A program made the position numbers and the translations under genes. Positions 8,027 to 15,719 of a stretch of DNA of 36,594 nucleotides are shown here, one piece after another; within the stretch, counting starts at the first letter, position 1; each line of letters begins with the position of its first letter. Origin of the DNA: a virus; IMG/VR virus record IMGVR_UViG_3300005524_000243, positions 1 through 36,594 of that record; one strand, given 5' to 3'. A model generated the notes under the pieces. The model was given only the letters and a program-made list of their open reading frames with translations. It searched no databases and was not told the origin of the DNA.

Positions 8027-8090
8027 GCCATGGATGGACGATCGGCGCAAAACAGCGTCCAAACTTGCTAAAGCGTCGGTCTTGCGCAAG

Positions 8091-8119
8091 TAGAAAATAA
8101 CTTGATATCCCCATATACT
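8091..8119 (+). promoter_or_regulatory. Candidate promoter, TAGAnn-N17-TATACTT type
   Basis: TAGAAA (8091-8096), a 17-base spacer, then TATACT (8114-8119), in an AT-rich patch after the portal stop. The same arrangement (TAGACT, 17 bases, TATACTT) occurs at 35040-35068 before the lysis genes. A TTGACA at 8131-8136 also lies here with only a weak -10 downstream. Confidence 0.45.
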
Positions 8120-8149
8120 TCAGTTGACTATTGACATTGGCGTGGAAAC

Positions 8150-8386
8150 GTGGAAAATAGGGAACATATCAGAGCGATGGTCGCGGGCGGAAACGGCGTC
8201 AAGGCTTTGGGGACGGCGCGATGCGCGGATTGTGAAGACGTGCCGCGCTGGGTACTGAAGCTTCTGCGCCTTGCCCGCCAGGAGCGGCTTACGGGCTCGA
8301 TCGACCTTTCGCTCAAGGACGGCGTGCCGAGCAGCGCCAAGCGAATCGTCGAGTTTCTCGACCCGGGCAAGGTGATCGCTAAATAA
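8150..8386 (+). CDS. Small protein of unknown function
   Basis: A 78-residue frame from GTG at 8150. An ATG at 8177 (starting MVAGGNGVKALG) is an alternative; neither has a strong Shine-Dalgarno. The C-terminal half (WVLKLLRLARQERLTGSID, then LSLKDGVPS) has the helix-strand-'DG'-strand look of small DUF2292-like proteins, but the match is too vague to name. It lies between portal and protease, where phages often place a small accessory gene, and is followed by a folded leader and terminator. Confidence 0.45.
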   Translation: MENREHIRAMVAGGNGVKALGTARCADCEDVPRWVLKLLRLARQERLTGSIDLSLKDGVPSSAKRIVEFLDPGKVIAK

Positions 8387-8428
8387 CCCAGGCAGGACGG
8401 TTTCGGTCAGGGGAGGTTTCGGAGACTT

Positions 8429-8510
8429 CTAAGCGAGTTCTCTCGCAAAGCTTAGGGCTCTCAAGCTAGGCCGCTTGGAGAAGCGGAAGCCGGAGGCTGC
8501 GCTAAACGTA
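8429..8510 (+). ncRNA. Structured leader with two hairpins before the terminator
   Basis: Hairpin 1 pairs CTAAG-CGAG (8429-8437) with CTCG (8442-8445) and CTTAG (8451-8455), with a CAAAG bulge. Hairpin 2 pairs CCGCTT (8471-8476) with AAGCGG (8481-8486) around a GGAG loop. Together with the terminator at 8511-8554 this gives an attenuator-like layout directly before the protease start at 8571. No known riboswitch class is recognised. Confidence 0.4.
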
Positions 8511-8554
8511 AGCCCGGCAGGCACTTCGCAGTGCTCGCCGGGCTTTTCGTTTTT
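8511..8554 (+). terminator. Rho-independent terminator inside the head operon
   Basis: Outer stem AGCCCGGC (8511-8518) pairs with GCCGGGCT (8537-8544). Inner stem GCACT (8521-8525) pairs with AGTGC (8530-8534) around a TCGC loop. A TTTTCGTTTTT run follows. It is strong by eye and lies 17 bases before the protease ATG, so readthrough or antitermination must be allowed if one transcript serves the head genes. Confidence 0.8.
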
Positions 8555-8570
8555 GGCACGCAAGAAGTTT

Positions 8571-10808
8571 ATGGAGCCGATTCGGTTCTGGATTCCGATA
8601 GAGAAGATCGACGCCGAAAAACGGCTGGTTTACGGCTACGCCTCCACACCGGCGCTCGACCTTCAGGGCGAGCGCGTCTCGCTCGAAGCGATCAAGCGGG
8701 CGCTGCCGGACTACATGCAGTGGCGCAATATCCGCGAGATGCACCAGATGTCGGCCGTGGGCGTGGCTGAGTCGGCCGAAGTCGACAAAAAGGGGCTTTA
8801 CATCGTCGGCCGTATCGTCGACGACGAGGCCTGGAGGAAGGTCAAGGAGGGCGTCTACAAGGGCTTTTCGATCGGCGGGCAGCGGCTCTCCAAAGTCGGC
8901 GACGAAATAACCGAGCTTATCTTGACGGAGATTTCGCTGGTGGACCGGCCGGCGAATCCCGAATGCCGGATCGAGCTGTTCAAGCGCGCGCCGGCCCCGG
9001 ATGGGGAAGGGGTCACGCTAAAACCGGCTGAGGTGGGGCTTTTGGCGCGCATCATCGGCAAGCTTGCCGGCTTTGCCTCTCAAGGAAAAGCGTCGAGCGG
9101 CCTTACTGGGGCTGCGCTCTCGGACGAAGCTTCGCTCAACGCGCGGCCGGTGGGACCGAATCCGCAAGACGACGAGCGCGCCGGCAACGAAGGCGGTATG
9201 ACGTGGTCGCCTTATGACGCCTCGTATGCCCATCTGGACGAGCTCTTGCACCATTGCGAGGGTGCCGACTTCGAGCGTATCGGCGCTTGCGGCGGCGACG
9301 ACGACGAGGCTGACCTCGAGCTCGAATCGCAGCTCGAGGAGCTTGCGGATGGGGATCTGGATGGCGCAAGCGCGGGTAGCGGCGATGGCGACGACGACGA
9401 AGACGGCGACGGCGAAGAGCATACGGTCTTCGGCCGCACCGTGGCGCCGCGTGACGACGTAAGCGAAGCCGACAAGGCGCGCGCCGAAAGGCGTTACGGC
9501 GATGTGGAGTTCGCCGATCCGCGCAACAAAAAGTATCCGCTCGACACGCCGCGCCACATCCGCGCGGCCTGGAGGTACTTCGCCATGCCCAAAAACCGCC
9601 GCTTCTACACGCCCGAGGAGCAGCGCGAGATCGAACGGCGGATCATCCGGGCATGGAAGCGCAAGATCGATCCGGCGGGCCCGCCCGCGGCTCGCGCGCG
9701 TAAGAGGGCGGCCGGCGACGCTTTAAGGCGCACGCCCGCCGGATCGCCAAACGATTGCACGAGCGCGCCGCACGGGCTCGGCGCGAGCTTTTCCGACGGA
9801 AGCAAGCTCAATGAACAAACCACGCAAGGAGAAATTTCAATGGGAGTTTTCGACGGCGATCTGAGCAAGCGCGCAAGCGCCTTGAAGCGCGCAAGCCTGC
9901 ACCGCGCAAACAGCCATTTTAGCAAGGCCGCCGAGCATCAGCACAAGGCCGCCGAACATCACGGCCACCTGATCCGCGCCCACAAGGGCGCCCATCAGGC
10001 GCTCTCGGCGCTGAGCAAGGTGCTCAAGGCCCATCACGACGCCGAAAAGGCCGGCGCGGCCGACAAAGGCGCGGCCGACTCGGCGCTGATGGCCGACATG
10101 GCACGCAACGAATTCCCCCACGACGAGGTCGCAGCCCATCTGGCGCGCGCCACCGAGCATCTGAGCAAAGCGGCCGAGCACGCCGCGATCGAGGGGCGGC
10201 ACGCCTCGCGCGCGATCGCCCATCAGGAGGCCGGCATGCACCATCTGGCCAAAGCGATGGCCGTATGGGTCGGCGAGAAAGGCGAGGCGCCGGGCGACCC
10301 GTACCCGGGCCTTTACGAGGTGCCCCCAGGCGTCCATCCGATGGCCCAGGACGAACTTACGGAGGGAGACGTGCCCGACTACGATTTGAAGTATCCGTAC
10401 GCGCTCGGTGACGAAACCGAGGATATCCCGCCCTACAGCACGCCGCCGGCAAGCGTGGAGCGAGCCGCGATGGGCGGCGGTGTGGTCTCGGCCCGCGAGG
10501 CCGCGCTGATGCGCAAGGCGGCTTACCTGGAAGGCAAGCTCGAGGCGCTCGCCAGCACGCCGGCAAAGCCGCGCGCCCAGCTGTTCGCGGTGAGCAAGCA
10601 GATGCTCGGCGCGGACGCTTCTTACAACCGCGAGCGGGTGGCCGAGCTTCTGGAAGGAGTGAGCGAGAACGACGACCCGCTGCGAGCCAGCGCCCGAATC
10701 CTCGGCAACATGGTGCTCAAGGGAATCGGCGCGCGCTCGACCTTCGATCCGGCCTTCCGCGGGGCGGCCGGCGGCTCGCGCTTCGGCACGCTGCCGACCC
10801 GGATGTAG
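8571..10808 (+). CDS. Prohead serine protease (XkdF-type) fused to scaffold
   Basis: Matures the prohead by degrading scaffold and trimming shell proteins. The N-terminal domain (residues 1-145) reads as an XkdF-like protease: LVYGYASTPALDLQGERVS, His58 in REMHQM, Ser100 in GFSIGG, and LTEISLVDRPANPECRIEL. A strongly acidic linker (about 240-285) follows, then a DUF6582-like segment (FADPRNKKYPLDTPRHIRAA, about 314-366), then an Ala/His/Lys-rich helical C-terminal part from residue 424. The ATG at 8571 is chosen because the frame upstream overlaps the terminator. An internal ATG with a strong ribosome-binding site at 9840 should give free scaffold, as in the lambda C/Nu3 arrangement. Confidence 0.83.
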   Translation: MEPIRFWIPIEKIDAEKRLVYGYASTPALDLQGERVSLEAIKRALPDYMQWRNIREMHQMSAVGVAESAEVDKKGLYIVGRIVDDEAWRKVKEGVYKGFSIGGQRLSKVGDEITELILTEISLVDRPANPECRIELFKRAPAPDGEGVTLKPAEVGLLARIIGKLAGFASQGKASSGLTGAALSDEASLNARPVGPNPQDDERAGNEGGMTWSPYDASYAHLDELLHHCEGADFERIGACGGDDDEADLELESQLEELADGDLDGASAGSGDGDDDEDGDGEEHTVFGRTVAPRDDVSEADKARAERRYGDVEFADPRNKKYPLDTPRHIRAAWRYFAMPKNRRFYTPEEQREIERRIIRAWKRKIDPAGPPAARARKRAAGDALRRTPAGSPNDCTSAPHGLGASFSDGSKLNEQTTQGEISMGVFDGDLSKRASALKRASLHRANSHFSKAAEHQHKAAEHHGHLIRAHKGAHQALSALSKVLKAHHDAEKAGAADKGAADSALMADMARNEFPHDEVAAHLARATEHLSKAAEHAAIEGRHASRAIAHQEAGMHHLAKAMAVWVGEKGEAPGDPYPGLYEVPPGVHPMAQDELTEGDVPDYDLKYPYALGDETEDIPPYSTPPASVERAAMGGGVVSAREAALMRKAAYLEGKLEALASTPAKPRAQLFAVSKQMLGADASYNRERVAELLEGVSENDDPLRASARILGNMVLKGIGARSTFDPAFRGAAGGSRFGTLPTRM
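9840..10808 (+). CDS. Nested capsid scaffold protein (in-frame internal start)
   Basis: ATG at 9840 lies in frame within the protease gene and is preceded by AAGGAGA at 9826-9832, 7 bases away, one of the best ribosome-binding sites in the window. The 322-residue product starts MGVFDGDLSKRASALKRAS and is predicted to be mostly helical, with repeated AAEHxxKAAEHH-type His-rich heptad-like patterns in the first 150 residues. Scaffold made from the 3' part of a protease gene is known for lambda (C/Nu3) and many related phages. Protein composition changes exactly at this point, which supports a separate product. Confidence 0.7.
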   Translation: MGVFDGDLSKRASALKRASLHRANSHFSKAAEHQHKAAEHHGHLIRAHKGAHQALSALSKVLKAHHDAEKAGAADKGAADSALMADMARNEFPHDEVAAHLARATEHLSKAAEHAAIEGRHASRAIAHQEAGMHHLAKAMAVWVGEKGEAPGDPYPGLYEVPPGVHPMAQDELTEGDVPDYDLKYPYALGDETEDIPPYSTPPASVERAAMGGGVVSAREAALMRKAAYLEGKLEALASTPAKPRAQLFAVSKQMLGADASYNRERVAELLEGVSENDDPLRASARILGNMVLKGIGARSTFDPAFRGAAGGSRFGTLPTRM

Positions 10809-10863
10809 CCCCGCTTCGGGTACGGCCCGCTACGACAAACCGAGAAAAAGAGGTTTAGAGGCA

Positions 10864-12489
10864 ATGGCTGGTGTTCCAAGTTCGTTGTTAGGAATGGGGA
10901 ATTTCGGCGGCTACGACGCGCCGCTTCGTCGCGCGCTCTCCTCGCGCGAGTTCGACGAGCTCGTCAAGGCGGTCGCCGAACGGGTCTCGAAAGCCGACAC
11001 GATCACCCAGGCTACCGGGCTTCTCTGGTACGACCTGCGCCCGATCGTTCAACTGCTCTACCCGTTCAAAGAGCTCATCCCACGCATCTCCCGCCTGCCG
11101 CGCGTGCCGGGCGACGGCGGCAACGCCTACCATTGGAAGCGTATCACGGCGATCAACCTGAACAACTTGTCGGTAGGCGTAAGCGAAGGCAACCGCGGCG
11201 GCCGAATCGCGATCGAGGTCCAGGACCAGACCGCGGTCTACAAGACGCTCGGGCTCGAATCGGACGTAACGTTCGAGGCCCGGCTCGGCGCGATGAACCT
11301 TATTCCGGACGCGCTCGGCAACTCGATCCAGTCGAATCTGCGTTCGCTGATGATCGGCGAGGAACAGACCCTGATCTTGGGCAACGCGAGCACGGCGCTC
11401 GGCGTCACCCCCACGCCGACGCTCACGGCCGGCGGCTCGGGAAGCGCGTTCGCCGCGGGCACGGTCTACGTGCGATGCGTGGCGCTGTCCGGCTTCGGCT
11501 GGCTCAACTCGAGCGTGCAAAACGGTGTGCCGGGGCAAATCACCCGCACCAACGCCGACGGCTCGACCGACACCTACGGCGGCGGCTCGGCCCAACCCTC
11601 GGCCGAAGCGTCGGTAAGCGTCACCGCCGGCCAGAACGTCACCGCCACCGTCACACCAGTCCCAGGCGCTGTCGCCTACGCCTGGTACTGGTCGCAGACC
11701 CAGGGCGCAGAGACGCTCGGCGCGATCACCACGACCAACCAGGTGATTCTCGCGGGGATGCCTTCCGGCACCCAGCCGATAACCGCGCTCCAGGTAAACG
11801 GCGCCTACGTCGATAATTCGACCAACGCGCTTCTGCCCGACGGCATCATCTCCCAGATCTTCGGCGGCGTCTTCGGCCCCGCGCCGGGCACTGCGATGGC
11901 AACCAACGCGACGCTCCCCAACGGAATCACGATTACCGGCTCGGGTGCGCTCGTGATGACGCTTCCCACTGGAAATTCCGGGCTTACCTTCTCCGGCACC
12001 AACATCGAGGAGTTCGACGCCCTGCTGCGCGCGGCCTACGACCAGTACAAACTCGGCTTCGACCGGATCCTGATGTCGGCCGCCGACGTCACGCACTGGA
12101 CCGGCGAGTTCTTCAACACCTCGGCCAACTCCCCGTTCCGCTTCTTCGCCACCGTCGACCAGGCCACCGGTCTCTACCTCGCAGGCCAGTCGGTCAACGC
12201 CTACCGCAACAAGGTGATGGGGAACACGCTCGAAATCGAGGTCCATCCCTACGTGCCGCCCGGAACGATCATCTTCTGGTCCGATCGGGTGCCCTACGAG
12301 CTCTCGGGCGTGCCCAACATCCTGGAGGCCCACGTCCGGATGGACTACTACCAGATCCAATGGCCCTGGCGGTCGCGCCGCTACGAGTACGGCGTCTACG
12401 TCGACGAGGTCTTCACCTGCTACTTCTGCCCGGCCTTCGCGATTATCAACAACGTCAACCCACCCACGGGCGTGCCCGTAGTGGGATAA
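10864..12489 (+). CDS. Major capsid protein with inserted Ig-like domain
   Basis: The shell subunit, probably of HK97 fold. Residues 1-180 and about 305-541 carry capsid-like sequence: ITQATGLLWYDLRPIVQLLY near residue 45, EFDALLRAAYDQYKLGFDRI in the late part, and AHVRMDYYQIQWPWRSRRY near the C-terminus. Between them, residues about 180-300 form a Ser/Thr/Gly-rich beta segment with TVYVRCVAL, NVTATVTPVPGAVAYAW and TTTNQVILAG that reads as an inserted Ig/FnIII-like domain, probably displayed outside. The 541 residues exceed the usual 300-400 by about the size of that insert. It follows directly after the scaffold, in canonical order. Confidence 0.83.
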   Translation: MAGVPSSLLGMGNFGGYDAPLRRALSSREFDELVKAVAERVSKADTITQATGLLWYDLRPIVQLLYPFKELIPRISRLPRVPGDGGNAYHWKRITAINLNNLSVGVSEGNRGGRIAIEVQDQTAVYKTLGLESDVTFEARLGAMNLIPDALGNSIQSNLRSLMIGEEQTLILGNASTALGVTPTPTLTAGGSGSAFAAGTVYVRCVALSGFGWLNSSVQNGVPGQITRTNADGSTDTYGGGSAQPSAEASVSVTAGQNVTATVTPVPGAVAYAWYWSQTQGAETLGAITTTNQVILAGMPSGTQPITALQVNGAYVDNSTNALLPDGIISQIFGGVFGPAPGTAMATNATLPNGITITGSGALVMTLPTGNSGLTFSGTNIEEFDALLRAAYDQYKLGFDRILMSAADVTHWTGEFFNTSANSPFRFFATVDQATGLYLAGQSVNAYRNKVMGNTLEIEVHPYVPPGTIIFWSDRVPYELSGVPNILEAHVRMDYYQIQWPWRSRRYEYGVYVDEVFTCYFCPAFAIINNVNPPTGVPVVG

Positions 12490-12508
12490 ACGCGGGAGGG
12501 TTCGGCGG

Positions 12509-12775
12509 ATGAAGCTCAAACTGGACCTAGAACATTTCCTCGACGAGCGACGCTTCAACCTCGAGGCGCAAAAGCTCTCGCGCGCGCGCCTGCTGCGCGC
12601 CGTCGAGCGCCCCACGCGCGTGTCGGTGGGCGGCAAGGAGTTCGCCGTGCGCGACGGCGTGCTGGACGTCCCGCCCGAACTGGCAGAGGTCTTGCTCGCC
12701 CAGGGATGGCGCAAGACGGCGGACGAAAGCCGCGCTCCGTCGCAAGGCAAAAACCAGGACAAAGCAGGCGGATGA
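12509..12775 (+). CDS. Small head-associated protein
   Basis: 88 residues starting MKLKLDLEHFLDERRF, with GGGAGGG a short way upstream. It includes VGGKEFAVRDGVLDVPPEL followed by a helix LAEVLLAQGW. Such small proteins with a 'DG.V.VP...A..L...GW' pattern commonly sit between capsid and connector genes in siphoviruses. The function is unknown; a role in capsid or connector assembly is inferred from position. Confidence 0.7.
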   Translation: MKLKLDLEHFLDERRFNLEAQKLSRARLLRAVERPTRVSVGGKEFAVRDGVLDVPPELAEVLLAQGWRKTADESRAPSQGKNQDKAGG

Positions 12776-12934
12776 GCGCATGGAGTAGGGCGGCTTTGAA
12801 AACCCACGCGCCCCATCCGGTGCCCGGCTCGTCGACGTTTCGAGCTGCGCACCCGCTACCGTACAGGTTCGCGCCTTGCAGCCGCGCAAAAGCGCACGGT
12901 TGAGAGGCGCTTGGGCAAGAGGTGAGGACGAGCG

Positions 12935-13618
12935 ATGGCGCTTGCGACATCACCCGACCCGCGCGACCTCGCGCTGGTAAGCGACGTCAAAAGCTATATC
13001 AACCCGACGCTCGGCTCGACCGACGACGCGCTGCTCCAGACGCTGCTTACCGCGACCTCGCGCTGGATCGCGCAGTACCTAAACCGCAACCTCAACGCCC
13101 AGACCTACACCGAGGTGCGCGACGGCACGGGTACGGCCTCGATGCGGCTGCTCAACTGGCCGGTGGTGAGCGTAAGCCAGGTGATGGTCGACAACGCGGT
13201 GATAAATCCGGCGCCGAACCAGACCGCCTCTGGCTACGTGTTCAATCCGCTGACCGGCGTCATAAGCCTGCGACCCGACATCTTCGGACTTGGCGGCTAC
13301 TTCGCAAAAGGCGTGCAGAACGTGCGCTTCGTATACGTCGCCGGCTACAACACGCCCGGGATGTACGCGCTGGGCGCGACGGTTGCGGGCGCGCCCGACC
13401 TGCCGGCGGCGCTGTCGATGGCCGCGATGCAGCTTTGCGCGCTCGTCTATCGCCAGCGCGACCGCGTCGGCGACACGAGCGAAAGCGTGGCTACCGCGGG
13501 GCTCGAGCGCGTCACGTACTTCATGGGCGCGCTCCATCCAAGCACCAAATCGATCCTCGACCTCCATCGCGAGGTGGTGCCCGTGGATGGGATGTCGGTC
13601 GCGGCGTTCGGCGGATGA
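12935..13618 (+). CDS. Head-tail connector (adaptor) protein
   Basis: A 227-residue protein of the gp6/DnaT-like connector type. It opens with a helix DLALVSDVKSYI, then STDDALLQTLLTATSRWIAQYL, typical of adaptors that bind under the portal ring. Next comes a beta insertion and a final helical part with DLPAALSMAAMQLCALVYRQ. It is expected to form a 12- or 13-mer ring joining portal to tail completion proteins. The start at 12935 has GAGG-type sequence upstream. It follows the small head protein after a 159-base gap that holds no convincing gene. Confidence 0.78.
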   Translation: MALATSPDPRDLALVSDVKSYINPTLGSTDDALLQTLLTATSRWIAQYLNRNLNAQTYTEVRDGTGTASMRLLNWPVVSVSQVMVDNAVINPAPNQTASGYVFNPLTGVISLRPDIFGLGGYFAKGVQNVRFVYVAGYNTPGMYALGATVAGAPDLPAALSMAAMQLCALVYRQRDRVGDTSESVATAGLERVTYFMGALHPSTKSILDLHREVVPVDGMSVAAFGG

Positions 13619-13666
13619 CGCAAAAGGGCAAGCGGCCGAGCAGTTTCGCTCGCTCTGGGCGGATCG

Positions 13667-14125
13667 ATGGCGATCGGACGAGAGAAAATTTACGTGGCCC
13701 TGTTCGACTTGCTCACGCAAAACCTGCTCGCTCCAGCAGGTCCGTTCGCGTTCGCTTCCCGACGCTACCGGCCCGCCTCCCAGACCGGCACCGCGAACTT
13801 CCCGGCCTTCTACCTGATCCGCGGCCGCGAGGAGTACCGGCGCGAGCTGCTCTACGGGCCGGCAACCGTCGTGCTAAGGGCGCACGTCCGAATCCAGGCC
13901 GCCAACGGCGACGACCCGAACGCGGTCACCGAGACCCAGATGAACGAGCTCGTCGATGCGGTGGAAAACGTGATCGAGAACTACTCCGGGCGGCTCGGCA
14001 CCCATGCCCTGGGTGGCCTGGTGCAGGTGATCCAAATGAAGTACGTCCAGCCGCTCGTCGACGCCTCCGGAATGGGGCGCTTTTCCGAACAAACGGTCGT
14101 CATCGAGATGATGACCAACCATTGA
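13667..14125 (+). CDS. Tail completion / head-tail joining protein
   Basis: 152 residues: helix REKIYVALFDLLTQNLL, then strands FPAFYLIRGREEYRREL and TVVLRAHVRIQAA, helix MNELVDAVENVIENYS, and a final strand QTVVIEMMTN. This alpha-beta-beta-alpha-beta layout fits gpU-like or tail-terminator proteins that cap the tail tube. It sits directly before the tube gene, the expected place. The family call is by secondary-structure pattern and order. Confidence 0.68.
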   Translation: MAIGREKIYVALFDLLTQNLLAPAGPFAFASRRYRPASQTGTANFPAFYLIRGREEYRRELLYGPATVVLRAHVRIQAANGDDPNAVTETQMNELVDAVENVIENYSGRLGTHALGGLVQVIQMKYVQPLVDASGMGRFSEQTVVIEMMTNH

Positions 14126-14141
14126 GGCAAGGGTAATCAGG

Positions 14142-14930
14142 ATGGCCAGCGATCTGCGACAGTTCATTTTCGGCCCGGGCTCCGGATGGACCCGGCTCAT
14201 CCAGTACGTCGACGGGACGCTCCCGACTATCTCCCAGCCACGCCGCTTCGACGTGGTGCAGGAAGTGTCGCTCGAATTCGACCTTACGCTCGAAGAACTC
14301 TACGGCGAGCAGATCTACCCGGTCGCGGTCGGACTCAGCAAGGGCAGGGTCAACGGCCGAATCAAGCTCGCTGCGCTCGGCGCCAACCTTATCAACCAGG
14401 CCTTCGTCGGCTCGAGCGCAGGCCCCCAGTCAGGGCAGCGCGTGATGGCGATGACCGGAGCGCAGATCGGCGAGTTCACCACCGTCCCCACCGCCTCGCC
14501 GTACCAGTACACGGTCGCCAACGCCGCGACCTTCGTCGCCGACTGGGGCGTGCGCTACGGCGACACCGGACTTCCGCTTCTAGCGGTGAGCAGCGTCTCG
14601 GCAGCGGGTCAGTACTCGGTCAGCTCGGGCGGCGTGTACACCTTTGATGCCGCCGACGCAGGACGGCCGGTCTACATCGACTACGAGTACACCCAGCCCA
14701 CTGGCGCAACGCTCGAGATGACCAACGTCCTGCAGGGCGACGTCGCGATCTTCAGCTTCCGCTACCAGGGTATCTTCTCCGGGCGCAAAATCGGAATCTA
14801 TCTGCCCAACGCTGTCTCCGACAAATTCAACTTCCAGACCAAGCTTCAGGGTTTCAGCGAGCCTGAAATTATGTTCAACGCCTTTGCCGGACCGGACGGC
14901 GTCGTCGGCTATATCTACCTGGCGTCGTAA
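14142..14930 (+). CDS. Major tail tube protein
   Basis: 262 residues, beta-rich, of the kind that stacks as hexameric rings to make the tail tube. Features are FDVVQEVSLEFDLTLEELYG near residues 32-50, an FTTVP/VYTF-type central region, and a C-terminal KFNFQTKLQGFSEPEIMFNA. It lies between the tail-completion protein and the chaperone pair, the canonical position. The central region (about 110-190) looks like a small added beta domain. Confidence 0.78.
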   Translation: MASDLRQFIFGPGSGWTRLIQYVDGTLPTISQPRRFDVVQEVSLEFDLTLEELYGEQIYPVAVGLSKGRVNGRIKLAALGANLINQAFVGSSAGPQSGQRVMAMTGAQIGEFTTVPTASPYQYTVANAATFVADWGVRYGDTGLPLLAVSSVSAAGQYSVSSGGVYTFDAADAGRPVYIDYEYTQPTGATLEMTNVLQGDVAIFSFRYQGIFSGRKIGIYLPNAVSDKFNFQTKLQGFSEPEIMFNAFAGPDGVVGYIYLAS

Positions 14931-14972
14931 ACCTGCGCGCGCAAGCCGCAGCGAAGTGATCTGGGTCGTTCG

Positions 14973-15410
14973 ATGGCGGGACGAATCTACCACGGCAGGA
15001 TGAGCGAGCCACCGTTCGAAGGGCGCGCGATCGTGGTGCGCGGCGAGACGTTCGTCGTGCCGGAACTCACGATCGGCGCGCGTCGGGCGCTCTCGCCCAA
15101 GCTCAAGTGGATGTACGAGCGCTTCGGCGCAGGATCTGGCAAAAACGGCGAAGTTCCATACGAGGAACTGGAGCGGCTCCATTCGCTCTGGTTCGAGACC
15201 GCGCTTTTGGCGCTCAAGATGAACTACCCGGAAATCACGCCCGAGCTCGTCGCCGAGAACTTCAGCTTAAGCCAAATCCGCCAATGCTTCGAGGCGGCCG
15301 TGGGTGTGCCCGCGCGCGACTCGAGCGAACCGGCGCGCCCTACACTTGCGGCGACCGAGACGGCCGCCGCTGGGTCGAACCCGACTGGAGCGAAATCTAC
15401 GGACTTTTGA
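14973..15410 (+). CDS. Tail assembly chaperone (upstream frame)
   Basis: 145 residues. It has a compact N-terminus (VVRGETFVVPELTIGARRAL), a helical centre and a low-complexity Ala/Thr end, and is followed by an overlapping reading frame in the -1 register. This is the G / G-T arrangement of long-tailed phages, in which the chaperone coats the tape measure during tail assembly. The start is ATG 14973, with ATG 15000 as a good alternative (GGCAGG just upstream). Confidence 0.72.
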   Translation: MAGRIYHGRMSEPPFEGRAIVVRGETFVVPELTIGARRALSPKLKWMYERFGAGSGKNGEVPYEELERLHSLWFETALLALKMNYPEITPELVAENFSLSQIRQCFEAAVGVPARDSSEPARPTLAATETAAAGSNPTGAKSTDF

Positions 15411-15655
15411 TAACCGTGACCGGCTGGACCTTCGAATATATCGACTCGCGCGTAACGCTTTCCCAGTTCAACCGCCTAGTCGAGTACTGGTCCAAGCATC
15501 CGCCGGTCCATCTCTTGCTCGCAACGCTTCTTGCTCCGCCCGAGGCGCAAAAGCGCCGTCCGGCAAGGGTCATCCGCTACGACCGCAACACGATAGAGGA
15601 ACTTTTCAGCGCCTGGCGCGCCGTCGGCGGCGCGGTCGCGCCGCAAGGCGTCTGA
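15407..15655 (+). CDS. Tail assembly chaperone, second frame (frameshift product or TTG start)
   Basis: In the -1 register relative to the preceding gene, the sequence DWSEIYGLL-ITVTGWTFEYIDSRVT and RLVEYWSKHPPVHLLLATLL is typical of the small chaperone partner encoded before tape measures. Protein-like sequence already begins near 15360 (GRRWVEPDWSEIYG), upstream of the only nearby starts (TTG 15407, GTG 15416). This suggests a programmed -1 shift within 15240-15400. I found no standard XXXYYYZ heptamer there. The coordinates give the minimal TTG-start version, whose TTG overlaps the TGA of the first frame. Confidence 0.6.
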   Translation: MITVTGWTFEYIDSRVTLSQFNRLVEYWSKHPPVHLLLATLLAPPEAQKRRPARVIRYDRNTIEELFSAWRAVGGAVAPQGV

Positions 15656-15719
15656 CGCGAAGCGGGTAATGGTAGCACGACTCGGGCTTAAAGCGGCGAT
15701 CGAGGGAGAAGGCTAGACA

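Noticed and set aside
8475-8570. Upstream TTG extension of the protease gene
   Set aside because: This segment encodes the hairpins and terminator; protease-like sequence begins at ATG 8571.
10888-12852. Very long minus-strand open frame opposite the capsid gene
   Set aside because: Mirror of strong third-position GC in the capsid gene; translation is Arg/Gly/Val-rich without domains.
12772-12903. 43-codon frame overlapping the stop of the small head protein (ATGA)
   Set aside because: Translation is basic and His/Pro-rich without structure; the coupling is probably coincidental.
15405-15410. TTTTGA at the end of the first chaperone frame as a slippery site
   Set aside because: A +1 slip here leads to the wrong frame and a -1 slip would mispair Phe tRNA on CTT, so it does not explain the overlap.
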